18,439 bases of DNA from UBA4661 sp002405405 (GTDB lineage Bacteria > Bacteroidota > Ignavibacteria > Kapaibacteriales > UBA4661), in the NCBI GenBank assembly GCA_036847245.1, contig DAIUAL010000044.1, positions 1 to 18,439 of the forward strand. The letters run 5' to 3'. Positions 1-8,800 of this stretch are shown here, one piece after another. The notes below the pieces were generated by a model. That model was not told the DNA's origin. It saw nothing but the letters and a program-made list of their open reading frames with translations, and did no database searches. A program made the position numbers and the translations under genes. Every line of letters begins with the position of its first letter. Within the stretch, counting starts at the first letter, position 1.

Positions 1-513
1 TTGCAAAAAGATATTCACAACACCGGCAATGACGATACCAATCAAACCCATGAAAAAGAATCTGCCCCAACTCGACAAGTCACGTTTGGTAATAGCACCG
101 AATATCCCGATAGCACCAAACATGAGCGCGCTTGTCAGAAAGACATTTAAGATCGATGCAAACGAAAACACCATAAAAATGGTCGAAAGAGTTGTACCGG
201 TAAGAACAGCATATCCAACAAAACAGAGAATGGCGGTGCTTTGCGACATCCGGTGTACCCAGCCCGACAAGGTACCCACCAAAAGAAACTGTCCGATAAT
301 GAGTGCCCAAAACAGTAAGGTAGAACCCAGAATAATATTTTGTAATGTCGGCGATGTTGCAATGCTAAAAGCGGTTACTGCACTGAGTGCCAAACCACCA
401 CCCATCCAACCAAAGACCTTTTGCAAGAAAACACGTTCGATCGCAGAAACAGCTTCGGTACTGCGAGGTGTAGCAAAACTGCTACGGCGCGACTGAGGAT
501 ATTGCATGTTCAT
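1..513 (-). CDS. Bax inhibitor-1 family membrane protein (YbhL/YccA-like), C-terminus beyond the left edge
   Basis: Reading the minus strand from the ATG at 513 gives 171 uninterrupted codons running off the left edge, so the C-terminal part (the family is usually about 230 residues) is missing. A canonical GGAGG site (plus-strand 519-523) lies 5 nt before this ATG and decides the start over the second Met two codons later. After a polar N-terminus of about 35 residues there are hydrophobic segments near residues 36-53, 57-80, 93-110, 123-141 and 151-170. The stretch ITKRDLSSWGRFFFMGLIG (residues 141-159) is the family signature between transmembrane helices. BI-1 family proteins are multipass inner-membrane proteins; eukaryotic and some bacterial members leak Ca2+ or modulate membrane proteases, but the physiological role of most bacterial members is unclear. 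It is transcribed away from the glycan operon and probably unrelated to it. Confidence 0.9.
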   Translation of the reverse strand, partial: MNMQYPQSRRSSFATPRSTEAVSAIERVFLQKVFGWMGGGLALSAVTAFSIATSPTLQNIILGSTLLFWALIIGQFLLVGTLSGWVHRMSQSTAILCFVGYAVLTGTTLSTIFMVFSFASILNVFLTSALMFGAIGIFGAITKRDLSSWGRFFFMGLIGIVIAGVVNIFLQ

Positions 514-671
514 AAAAACCTCCGATGTACATACAAAATGTAAAAAAGTACTTGAGATTCTACTTTGACGTATGTAGAGTAAGTCTTAAAAAATCAAAGA
601 TTTATCAGAATATTTTACGTGAAGCCAAATGATGAATTATGTAAAATTCTCTTTTTTGGCACACATTATGA

Positions 672-687
672 TGCCAATATATTGGCA
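672..687. promoter_or_regulatory. 16-bp perfect palindrome with TTGGCA half-sites upstream of the glycan operon
   Basis: TGCCAATATATTGGCA is a perfect inverted repeat centred 54 nt before the ATG of the first operon gene. The same half-site TTGGCA recurs in direct orientation at 656-661 and 712-717, and an inverted GCCAA lies at 624-628. This clustering is typical of an operator for a dimeric regulator, but the regulator is unknown. The half-sites resemble the -24 part of a sigma-54 promoter, but no GC sits at the required -12 position. A binding function is inference; the symmetry is seen directly. Confidence 0.4.
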
Positions 688-733
688 ATTCTCCATGTTT
701 CCAAATAAAAGTTGGCATTTTATTTGAATCGCT

Positions 734-3523
734 ATGCAAAATTTTCAACAGACATATGTTCAGCGCATTTTCGGGGGGCGCGTACTGCACCCGCTCGAGA
801 TCTCCGATCTGCCATCGGGGCTACGCTCTATAGCGTCAGCGGTTGCTCGTGGAGAGTATACAATAGCTCTTGATTGGTGCGATCAATTACTCAGTGCTTT
901 TCCCGCCCATGATATTGAAATTTTAAACCATGCTTACATGGTCTATCGTACTATGCCTCATACGACCCACTCGCGCTATGATCAATATCAGCACCGCCAT
1001 GTTGAATTTGCTATCGAGCCGCATGAACGAGTTCTCGATTTGGGGGTAAGTAATATTCCATTTCCTTTGGCAACTCATTATGCTACAATACGATCACTGA
1101 CGGCACTGCCTACCAAGGGAATTTCATCGACACCGATCGATATGTTGAAGGGGAAACCATTATATGAGTGCGACATCGAATATCTTCCCTTTACCGATCA
1201 ATTCTTCGATGTGGTGTACTGCTCGCACATACTGCACACCGTAGAAAATCCCGATCGTGTTTGTCGTGAATTAATGCGCATTGCTAAACGTGGTTATATC
1301 GAAACACCGACACGTGCTGCCGATATTCTCTTCAGTGAAGGTCGTGATGCAGGTCATCGTTTTGCCATAGAAAGTACTCCTGTAGAAGAAGATAATTACG
1401 GATTGCTGTGTACCGAGTATGCAAGTAGTGAGGATTCTGCTCTTGGGCATGATCTTCTTGCGAATATGTACACTACTCCTCAAAGTGACCGTGAGCGAGC
1501 TTTGTCCGCGCTGTTGCTTCTCCGTGCTGATCGTATGAATACGATGTTTTGCTGGCAGGGTGAATTTTCTGTCGAGGTACGTCGAGTAAAATCGGAGGTG
1601 TCTGTTAAAGAAGAATCATCTGTCCAAGAATCTGCCGAAATCCTACAAAAAGCGCAATATCCTATTGCTTCGATAGTAGAGCAGGCGGAGAACAAGTCTG
1701 TTCAAAGTACAAATACCCTTCTTTTCGTTAACACATACTACCCGGCATTTCTCGATGCGGTGTATCGGAGGAATCCTACACTGTCGGAGAAATCATACGC
1801 TGAACAGCTATCGGTGTTGAATGATCAGAGTTTCGGTGACAGTGATTTTTATTCGCAAGGCATGATAGGTGCCGGTTTGAAGGCAGAAGACATTATCATC
1901 AATGCACCTCAGCTTCAACAAGCATGGTGCAGAGAGTATGGAGTCATGCAGTCTGACCAATGGGGTACGGCACTACAGCAAATTCACATGACTAAACCGA
2001 CAATACTGTATGTGCAAGATATGAATGCAACACCACGTGAGTTTTTGCGTTCTGCTCGCAGTATTGTACAGTGTATTGTCGGGCAAATTGCTACCCCCAT
2101 CGAGCGTGATATTTCTTGGCAAGAATACGATATGGTGTTTACTTCTTTTCCTCACTATGCAGATCGACTTCGTGAGAAGGGTTTGAAGGTATTTTTTCAA
2201 CCTTTGGCATTTGATCCGCGTGTATTACAGAAAATTCCGAAGGTACCATATCATCAAAGAAAGCATGAAGTCAGTTTTGTCGGTGGGATTTCTTCCTATC
2301 ATACAGACTCGCTTTCTCTCTTAGAGCAATTAGCCCTGCAAACACCAATTGCTATGTTTGGTTATGGTGCAGAATCCTTGCCGTTACATTCAGCCATTCG
2401 AACATGCCATCATGGTGAGGCATGGGGAATCGATATGTTTGGTATCATGGCACAATCAAAAATTACTATCAATCGTCATTCACCGATTGCAGAGCAGTAC
2501 GCTAATAATATGCGCCTTTTTGAGGCGACAGTGTGCGGTGCATTGCTGATAACTGATTTCAAAGAAAATCTCGCTGATTTTTTCGTTCTTGGGAAAGAAA
2601 TTATCACCTACCATTCGCACGAAGAATGTGTCGAATTAGTCCGGTATTATCATACACATCCAGACGAAGCCGAGCGAATTGCTCGTGCCGGACAAGAACG
2701 GAGCCTGCGCGACCATTCATACCGCTTGCGTATGGCAAAGACTGCCGAGATTATCCGCCGACACATGCGATTGCAGGAAGACAGACGGCGAGAACAATCG
2801 CCTCTTGATTATGCTCGAATCTCGTATGGGCATCACGCGATTTCTGCTCATGAAGTCCAAGGTAATACTGCCTTGCTGTCCGCATGGCAAGACGAGTCAA
2901 TACCGGTGCGCCAACGCCAATTAGTGAATAGTGAACTTGCTGATATGTATCGTGGTCATCCACCAAAACCTTTTACGGTGTTATGCGATTTGATTCGTGA
3001 AATTGTGCGACCACACATGAGTTTCTTAGACATCGGTTGTGCCGGCGGTTATTACTACGAAGGACTTGAGTACTTGCTAAAAACAACTCTTGACTATACC
3101 GGAACAGATTATTCGGAACCACTCATTGCAATGGCACGTTCGTATTATCCACACCGACAGTTTGCAGTAGCCGATGGTGCTCATCTGCCGTATGTGTCCG
3201 CATCCTTCGATCTTGCGATGTCGTCCGGTGTTTTGTTGGTTGTTGAAAATCCTGCGGAACATATTGCAGAAGCGGCACGGGTAAGCAATCGGTGGGTTGT
3301 TCTCCATCGCATTCCTGTATGCTATGGCAAGGAAATTCGCTACATGAAAAAATTTGCATACCATGTTGAAACATTTGAGCAGGTATTGCCTATGCACCTT
3401 ATCGAGCAATGGTTACGCGAGAGCAAATTACACTTGGTCAAAACAATCGTGTATGAGAAGTCACCCGAGACTGATACGTATTGGATGTCCTTTCTTGCTG
3501 AGAAGATGATAGAACCCGTATAA
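734..3523 (+). CDS. Methyltransferase / CgeB-like glycosyltransferase / methyltransferase fusion (929 aa)
   Basis: Three modules can be read. Residues ~85-200 form a class I SAM methyltransferase (Methyltransf_11 type): a weak motif I (VLDLG, 100-104, without the usual Gly-rich continuation) and a clear post-motif LPFTDQFFDVVYCSHILHTV (151-170). After a polar linker (~285-325), residues ~328-680 form a GT-B glycosyltransferase of the CgeB / Glyco_trans_1_2 type; visible marks are FVGGISSYHTDSL (515-527), MRLFEATVCGALLITDF (593-609) and the GQERSLRDHSYRLRM tail (653-667). Residues ~740-925 are a second class I methyltransferase with an intact motif I, LDIGCAGG (765-772), and acidic D792. It probably transfers and methylates sugars on a surface glycan in the cytoplasm. 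The ATG at 734 has no Shine-Dalgarno site; a G6 run lies at codons 14-16. The next gene starts 33 nt downstream, so they are very likely co-transcribed. Acceptor and donor cannot be told from sequence. Confidence 0.85.
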   Translation: MQNFQQTYVQRIFGGRVLHPLEISDLPSGLRSIASAVARGEYTIALDWCDQLLSAFPAHDIEILNHAYMVYRTMPHTTHSRYDQYQHRHVEFAIEPHERVLDLGVSNIPFPLATHYATIRSLTALPTKGISSTPIDMLKGKPLYECDIEYLPFTDQFFDVVYCSHILHTVENPDRVCRELMRIAKRGYIETPTRAADILFSEGRDAGHRFAIESTPVEEDNYGLLCTEYASSEDSALGHDLLANMYTTPQSDRERALSALLLLRADRMNTMFCWQGEFSVEVRRVKSEVSVKEESSVQESAEILQKAQYPIASIVEQAENKSVQSTNTLLFVNTYYPAFLDAVYRRNPTLSEKSYAEQLSVLNDQSFGDSDFYSQGMIGAGLKAEDIIINAPQLQQAWCREYGVMQSDQWGTALQQIHMTKPTILYVQDMNATPREFLRSARSIVQCIVGQIATPIERDISWQEYDMVFTSFPHYADRLREKGLKVFFQPLAFDPRVLQKIPKVPYHQRKHEVSFVGGISSYHTDSLSLLEQLALQTPIAMFGYGAESLPLHSAIRTCHHGEAWGIDMFGIMAQSKITINRHSPIAEQYANNMRLFEATVCGALLITDFKENLADFFVLGKEIITYHSHEECVELVRYYHTHPDEAERIARAGQERSLRDHSYRLRMAKTAEIIRRHMRLQEDRRREQSPLDYARISYGHHAISAHEVQGNTALLSAWQDESIPVRQRQLVNSELADMYRGHPPKPFTVLCDLIREIVRPHMSFLDIGCAGGYYYEGLEYLLKTTLDYTGTDYSEPLIAMARSYYPHRQFAVADGAHLPYVSASFDLAMSSGVLLVVENPAEHIAEAARVSNRWVVLHRIPVCYGKEIRYMKKFAYHVETFEQVLPMHLIEQWLRESKLHLVKTIVYEKSPETDTYWMSFLAEKMIEPV

Positions 3524-3556
3524 GAGTACTACAAGTATATTTCGCGAGCATTTGTT

Positions 3557-4603
3557 ATGGCTATTCCTTCGTGCATCTTGCCTTCCGATATCAATGAAAT
3601 TTTGCGTCCACACTTTGCCGGGAAGCGTGTTCTGATTACCGGAGGTCTGGGTTTTATTGGTTCTGCGTTGGCAAGTGCCTTAGTCGCTCTTGATGCTGAG
3701 ATTACATTGATTGATAGTTTGATTCCTGAGTATGGTGGTAATCTTTTCAATATCGAACCCATCAAAAATCGCGTGCAGATCAATATCTCTGATGTGCGCG
3801 ACGAACACTCGATGAAATATTTGGTGAAAGACAAAGACTATCTTTTCAATCTTGCCGGGCAAACCAGTCATCTTGATTCGATGGTACATCCGTATCCTGA
3901 TCTCGATATCAATGCTCGTGCACAACTCTCAATTCTTGAGGCATGTCGGCATCATAATCCCGCTCTGCGTGTTGTGTTTGCCAGTACACGCCAGCTTTAT
4001 GGTAAGCCGCGCTATCTACCAGTCGATGAAAAGCATCCGGTTGCACCGATTGATGTGAATGGTGTGAACAAGCTTGCCGGTGAATGGTATCATCTTGTGT
4101 ACCAACAAGTGTATGGTCTGCGTACAACAGTTTTGCGCCTGACAAATACATTTGGTCCTCGAATGCGTATCAAAGACGCGCGCCAGACATTCTTAGGAAT
4201 ATGGATTCGACAACTGCTGGAAGGTCATCCGATTCACATTTATGGCTCCGGTGAGCAAGTCCGCGACTATAGTGTTGTTGATGATGTGGTAGAATGTTTT
4301 TTGCGTGTGGCAATCACAGACAAGACCGATGGCTGTATCTACAATGTTGGTGCCGATGAGCGATTCACATTGAAAGAAACTGCCGAACTCTTGATCGAAG
4401 AACTTGAGAAATTACAAATAGGCAGAGGGAGCTATCGATTGGTAGAATTTCCTGCCGAACGAAAAGCAATTGATATTGATGATTACTACAGCGATTACAC
4501 ACTGCTGCGCACAACAATTAACTGGTCGCCACGCTTAACTGTACGCGATGGCGTGCGAAATTCGTTGTCGTATTTCAGTCATTACTTGGCTCATTATGTA
4601 TAA
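3557..4603 (+). CDS. NAD-dependent epimerase/dehydratase (extended SDR) with Asn at the catalytic Tyr position
   Basis: 348 residues, typical for the family. The NAD(P)-binding Rossmann motif GGLGFIG is at residues 29-35 and acidic D53 ends the second strand (LIDSL), favouring NAD. FASTRQLYGKP (141-151) and LRLTNTFGPR (193-202) are hallmarks of nucleotide-sugar epimerases and dehydratases, as is IYGSGEQVRDYSVVDDV (228-244). The active site usually reads YxxxK; here it is N168-G-V-N-K172, so the acid/base tyrosine is replaced by asparagine. From memory, a subfamily with NGxNKxAGEWYH exists, so this may be a family trait and not damage. It probably acts on an NDP-hexose feeding the operon's glycosyltransferases. 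No clear Shine-Dalgarno site precedes the ATG; it sits 33 nt after the upstream gene and 47 nt before the aminotransferase. Exact substrate unknown. Confidence 0.87.
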   Translation: MAIPSCILPSDINEILRPHFAGKRVLITGGLGFIGSALASALVALDAEITLIDSLIPEYGGNLFNIEPIKNRVQINISDVRDEHSMKYLVKDKDYLFNLAGQTSHLDSMVHPYPDLDINARAQLSILEACRHHNPALRVVFASTRQLYGKPRYLPVDEKHPVAPIDVNGVNKLAGEWYHLVYQQVYGLRTTVLRLTNTFGPRMRIKDARQTFLGIWIRQLLEGHPIHIYGSGEQVRDYSVVDDVVECFLRVAITDKTDGCIYNVGADERFTLKETAELLIEELEKLQIGRGSYRLVEFPAERKAIDIDDYYSDYTLLRTTINWSPRLTVRDGVRNSLSYFSHYLAHYV

Positions 4604-4650
4604 TCTTTGGCATAAGCATTCTCTATATTCTTTTGTTGTGTGGTGATGGA

Positions 4651-5820
4651 ATGATAGACCTTCCAACAATCCCTGTAGCATATCCGCTGGCGCGGTATCA
4701 GAACTCCAAAGATGCTATTCAGCAGGCAATCTTTGGTGTGCTGGCAAGTGGTCAATATATTCTGGGAAAAAATGTTGAAGCATTTGAGCGAGAGTTTGCC
4801 GAGTATCATGGTGTTGAGTATTGTATTGGTGTTGCTAATGGTACCGATGCAGTCGCACTTGCCCTGAAGAGTTGTGGTGTACAAGCAGGTGATGAGGTTA
4901 TTACCGTGGCACATACAGCCGTAGCAACGGTATCGGCAATTGAGTATATCGGAGCAATACCGGTGATATGTGATATTGATGCACAAACACGATGTCTTCA
5001 TCCTGCACGAATAGCAGAGTTAATTTCACCAAAAACGCGTGCACTTCTTCCTGTTCATATCTATGGTCATCCTTGTGATATGCCGGCTGTCATGAGTGTT
5101 GCAGAACAATATAATTTGATCGTTGTTGAGGATTGTGCGCAAGCACATGGAGCCATGATAGCAGGACAAAAAGTAGGTACATTCGGTCATGCTTCAGCAT
5201 ACAGTTTTTATCCGACCAAAAATCTCGGGTGCTTTGGTGATGGAGGCGCTATTCTCACGCGCAATAGTACGATTGCTGATCAGGCGCGTATGCTTCGGCA
5301 GTATGGGTGGAAAGAGCGATATATCAGTGCAACAGCAGGGTATAACTCTCGTCTTGATGAAATGCAGGCAGCAATATTACGTGTACACTTACCTTATCTT
5401 GATGCCGAGAATGAACGGCGCATCAATATCGCTGCACGATATTGTGCTACTCTTGAACATTTGAATCACACCTATCTTGATTTTCCTTCTCAGAAGAGAA
5501 TTTACCCACCCTCGATAGCCGAAGGTATTCGCCACGTTATGCATCTCTTTGTAGTTGAATGTGCAGATCGAACAATGTTAGCCGATTTTTTGGGACGCCA
5601 TGGTGTTGGAACAGGATTACACTATCCGCAAGCAATTCATCGCCAGACTGCATACATTCAACGTTTGCGCGGTGCTGATACACTTCCTGTCACCGATGAA
5701 CTCTATGAGCGAATTCTGTCCCTGCCTATGTTTCCCGAATTAGATGATGCCTCTGTTGCACGAGTATGTGCAGGGTTAGAGGCATGGTATGCTTATCATC
5801 ATCATGATCTTTCTCAGTAA
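4651..5820 (+). CDS. DegT/DnrJ/EryC1/StrS-family PLP-dependent sugar aminotransferase (389 aa)
   Basis: Fold type I aminotransferase of the family that aminates keto-deoxy NDP-sugars (as in QdtB/FdtB/TylB, WecE, ArnB). Numbered from this ATG: ANGTDA (62-67) binds the cofactor phosphate, VVEDCAQAHGA (158-168) contacts the pyridine ring, and YSFYPTKNLG (184-193) holds the Schiff-base lysine K190. GYNSRLDEMQAAILR (230-244) is the usual substrate-side motif. The frame is open back to a TTG at 4633, but the ATG at 4651 is preferred: it gives the usual N-terminus (IPVAYPLARYQ) and has a weak GGTGATGG ribosome site just before it. It lies 47 nt after the epimerase gene and 11 nt before the giant glycosyltransferase gene. 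With the preceding SDR enzyme it would make an amino-dideoxy NDP-sugar for the glycan. The motifs point to the 3-aminotransferase branch, but C3 versus C4 specificity is not certain. Confidence 0.92.
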   Translation: MIDLPTIPVAYPLARYQNSKDAIQQAIFGVLASGQYILGKNVEAFEREFAEYHGVEYCIGVANGTDAVALALKSCGVQAGDEVITVAHTAVATVSAIEYIGAIPVICDIDAQTRCLHPARIAELISPKTRALLPVHIYGHPCDMPAVMSVAEQYNLIVVEDCAQAHGAMIAGQKVGTFGHASAYSFYPTKNLGCFGDGGAILTRNSTIADQARMLRQYGWKERYISATAGYNSRLDEMQAAILRVHLPYLDAENERRINIAARYCATLEHLNHTYLDFPSQKRIYPPSIAEGIRHVMHLFVVECADRTMLADFLGRHGVGTGLHYPQAIHRQTAYIQRLRGADTLPVTDELYERILSLPMFPELDDASVARVCAGLEAWYAYHHHDLSQ

Positions 5821-5831
5821 ATCCTCATCGC

Positions 5832-8800
5832 ATGCGTTACTACTGTACATACTTCGATGCTAATTATCTTCTGCGTGGCGTAGCGATGATTGATTCACTC
5901 CGTAGGCACGACCCGGAAGCATGGCGTATGTATGTGGTATGCTTGGATTCCGCTACATATCAATTTTTAGTACGGTTAGCGTGGGAGTGCATTATTCCGA
6001 TTCGTTTTCATGAGGAGATTGAACGTGATGATCATGCTTTGCTGTCGGCAAAAGAAGGACGTTCGGTTGCTGAGTATTGTTGGACATGTACACCAACGAT
6101 CATTCGTCATTGCTTGCTTCGTGATCCTTCGATACCAATGCTGACCTATCTCGATGCAGATTTATTTTTTTACAGCAATCCGCAACCAATTTTCGATGAG
6201 TTCGGTACAAAATCAATGTTGATTCATGAACATCGTTTCCCGAAGCGATTAGAGCACCTTGCGGAGAATGGTGTGTACAATGTGGGCTTGATGTGTTTTC
6301 GTAATGATGCAACTGCTCATAGTGTTTTGGAATGGTGGCGCGAGCGATGTATTGAGTGGTGTTACGCAACGCCGGATAATGGTCGTATGGGCGACCAAGG
6401 ATATTTAAATGATTGGACAACACGATTTCCGCATATCCATGTGCTTCGTCATGTTGGTGCAGGTATTGCACCGTGGAATCAAGATAATTATGCCATTAGT
6501 AAACACGATGATGGCAGAGTCTTGATTGATCATGATCGTTTGGTGTTTTACCATTTTCATTCGATAACTATTCTTGCTCCCAGTGTTATCATTCCGTCAA
6601 AACATACGGATTATCATTACACTCCGGCACTGATCGAGCATTGTTGTCTTCCATATTTTTCAGCATTGCATGAGGCAGCAGCAGTCATTGCACAAGTGGA
6701 CTCTACCATGCTGAAATATGACACGGCTCCGGCACAATATCCACGTCTTTGTGTTCATGAAAGTGCTTTGGTACAACTGCACCAACAATTGCAATCACTC
6801 ACCGCTGTTCGTATTGGTGCATGGTCTTTTTATGGAGAAATCTTTGAGAATGTATTACCGAAGCATGACATCGAAAGTGGAAAATATCGAGTATCGGCGA
6901 TTGTATCGGCGTACAATGCTCGTGCCTTTATTGAAGGATGCCTGCAAGATTTGATTGAGCAAACACTCTTCCAGCAAGGTATGCTCGAAGTTATTGTAGT
7001 CATTAGCGGATCGCCTGAGCACGAAGAAGATATTGTTGCGCGCTATGCAGAGCGATACCCGGATCATATTCGATGGATTCGTACTGAGCGGGAAACACTC
7101 TATGCCGCGTGGAATCGTGGTATTCGCATGGCACGTGGCATGTACATTACTAATGCAAATGCTGATGATCGCCACCGACCTGATGCTCTCGCACTGATGG
7201 CAGAATATCTTGATAAACATTCTGATGTCGGCGTTGTGTATGCCGATCAATTCATCAGTGATATACCCAATGATTCTTTTCAAACAACAACATCACACAC
7301 CGTCTGGGGCTGGCCTGAATTTTCCTATCAAGAATTAGAGCGGCGTAACATCGTTGGTCCGCAACCATTGTGGAGAGCGCGTCTTCATGCGGAGTATGGT
7401 TACTTTCTCGAAGAATTCAAGGTTGCTGCTGATTATGAATTTTGGTTGCGTATCGGGCATAGTGTTTCTATCAAAAAGTTACCACAAGTGCTTGGAATCT
7501 ATTATCGGAATCAAGCACAGGGATTAGAATTGTCGCAGAATGATATTACTGCACAAGAAACAGATGCTATACGCGCACGCTATCGCATTCTTGAGCGTGG
7601 TATTATTCCCATCGGTACGCACCCTGTGGAGTTAGATGAACGTTTGGTGCGCTTGATTCCGTACCATACACCGCTTCGCCCGCAAGCTCATGATGTAATT
7701 CTCCAAGCTCAAATCCATGAACCACGAGTATCGATTATCGTTCCCACAATGGGGAATCGCAATGCCATGCTTCTTGACGCTGTACGAAGTATTCTAGCAC
7801 AAAGTTTCCCCTCAATTGAAATTATTATTGTCAATGATGGTGGTAATGATGTTGAGCAGGTTTTGCGTTCATTGCCGATAGAGCAGATAACCTATCTACG
7901 ATTACATCACAATAGTGGTTTGGCATCGGCACGTAATGTTGGACTTGTGCATACTCGTGGTCGCTATATCGGCTATCTTGATGATGATGATGCTTTCTAC
8001 CCACACCATGTTACAACATTAGTGCAAGCATTGCAAAATGGTACAGAGCGAGTCGTGTATTCAACTTCCTATCGTGCTACACAAGTCTGCAATCATGACG
8101 GATCATACACGACAACAGATCGTACGATAACGCATAATGCGCAATGCACATTAGCAGAAATGATGGTGGGAAATTTCACGCCTGTTCTTTGTGTCCTGCA
8201 TGAGCGGTATTGCATTGATGTTGTTGGTGGTTTTGATGAACGGTTATCATCGCATGAAGATTGGGAATTATGGATTCGTATGAACCTGCAATTTCCATTT
8301 CGTCATGTTCCTGAGATTACTTGCGAATACTCGTGGCGCACCGATGGCTCCAGTATGACCTCAGCAAAACATGATGATATGATGCACACGATGCAGATGA
8401 TCTATGATTGGTATGCACCATTTACTGCCGAGCATCCTGCGCTCCGACAAGCACAAAACAATCAGCTTGCATGGATGCAACGGCAATACGCGGAACAGCA
8501 GAAAGCGCACCAACCTGCGTTGTCGATTATCATTGTTACCCATAACAATCTTCATTTCACTCAGCAATGCCTTACCAGTATTCGTGCGACGATTGGTACA
8601 ATCAAGCATGAAGTTATTATCGTTGACAATGCTTCGACCGATGGTACACAGGCATGGTTGCAAGAACAACATTCCGTGCGTGTCATTCTCAACGATCGCA
8701 ATGAATCGTTTTCACATGCAAACAATCAAGGAGCAGAGCATTCCCGCGGAAAGTATCTCGTCTTTTTGAATAATGATACCAAGATAGCAGAAGGTAGTTT

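Noticed and set aside
29..496. Plus-strand open frame of 155 codons at the left edge
   Set aside because: It lies opposite the Bax inhibitor-1 gene, whose minus-strand product has clear family motifs and a good ribosome site; the plus-strand product is basic and has no recognisable pattern.
656..674. Sigma-54 promoter suggested by TTGGCAC
   Set aside because: The GC expected 12 bp after the GG is not there (GA at 670-671; the nearest GC is at 673-674).
773..778. G6 run near the start of the first operon gene as a second phase switch
   Set aside because: Six G is short for frequent slippage and similar runs occur elsewhere (12680-12685); nothing sets it apart as a contingency site.
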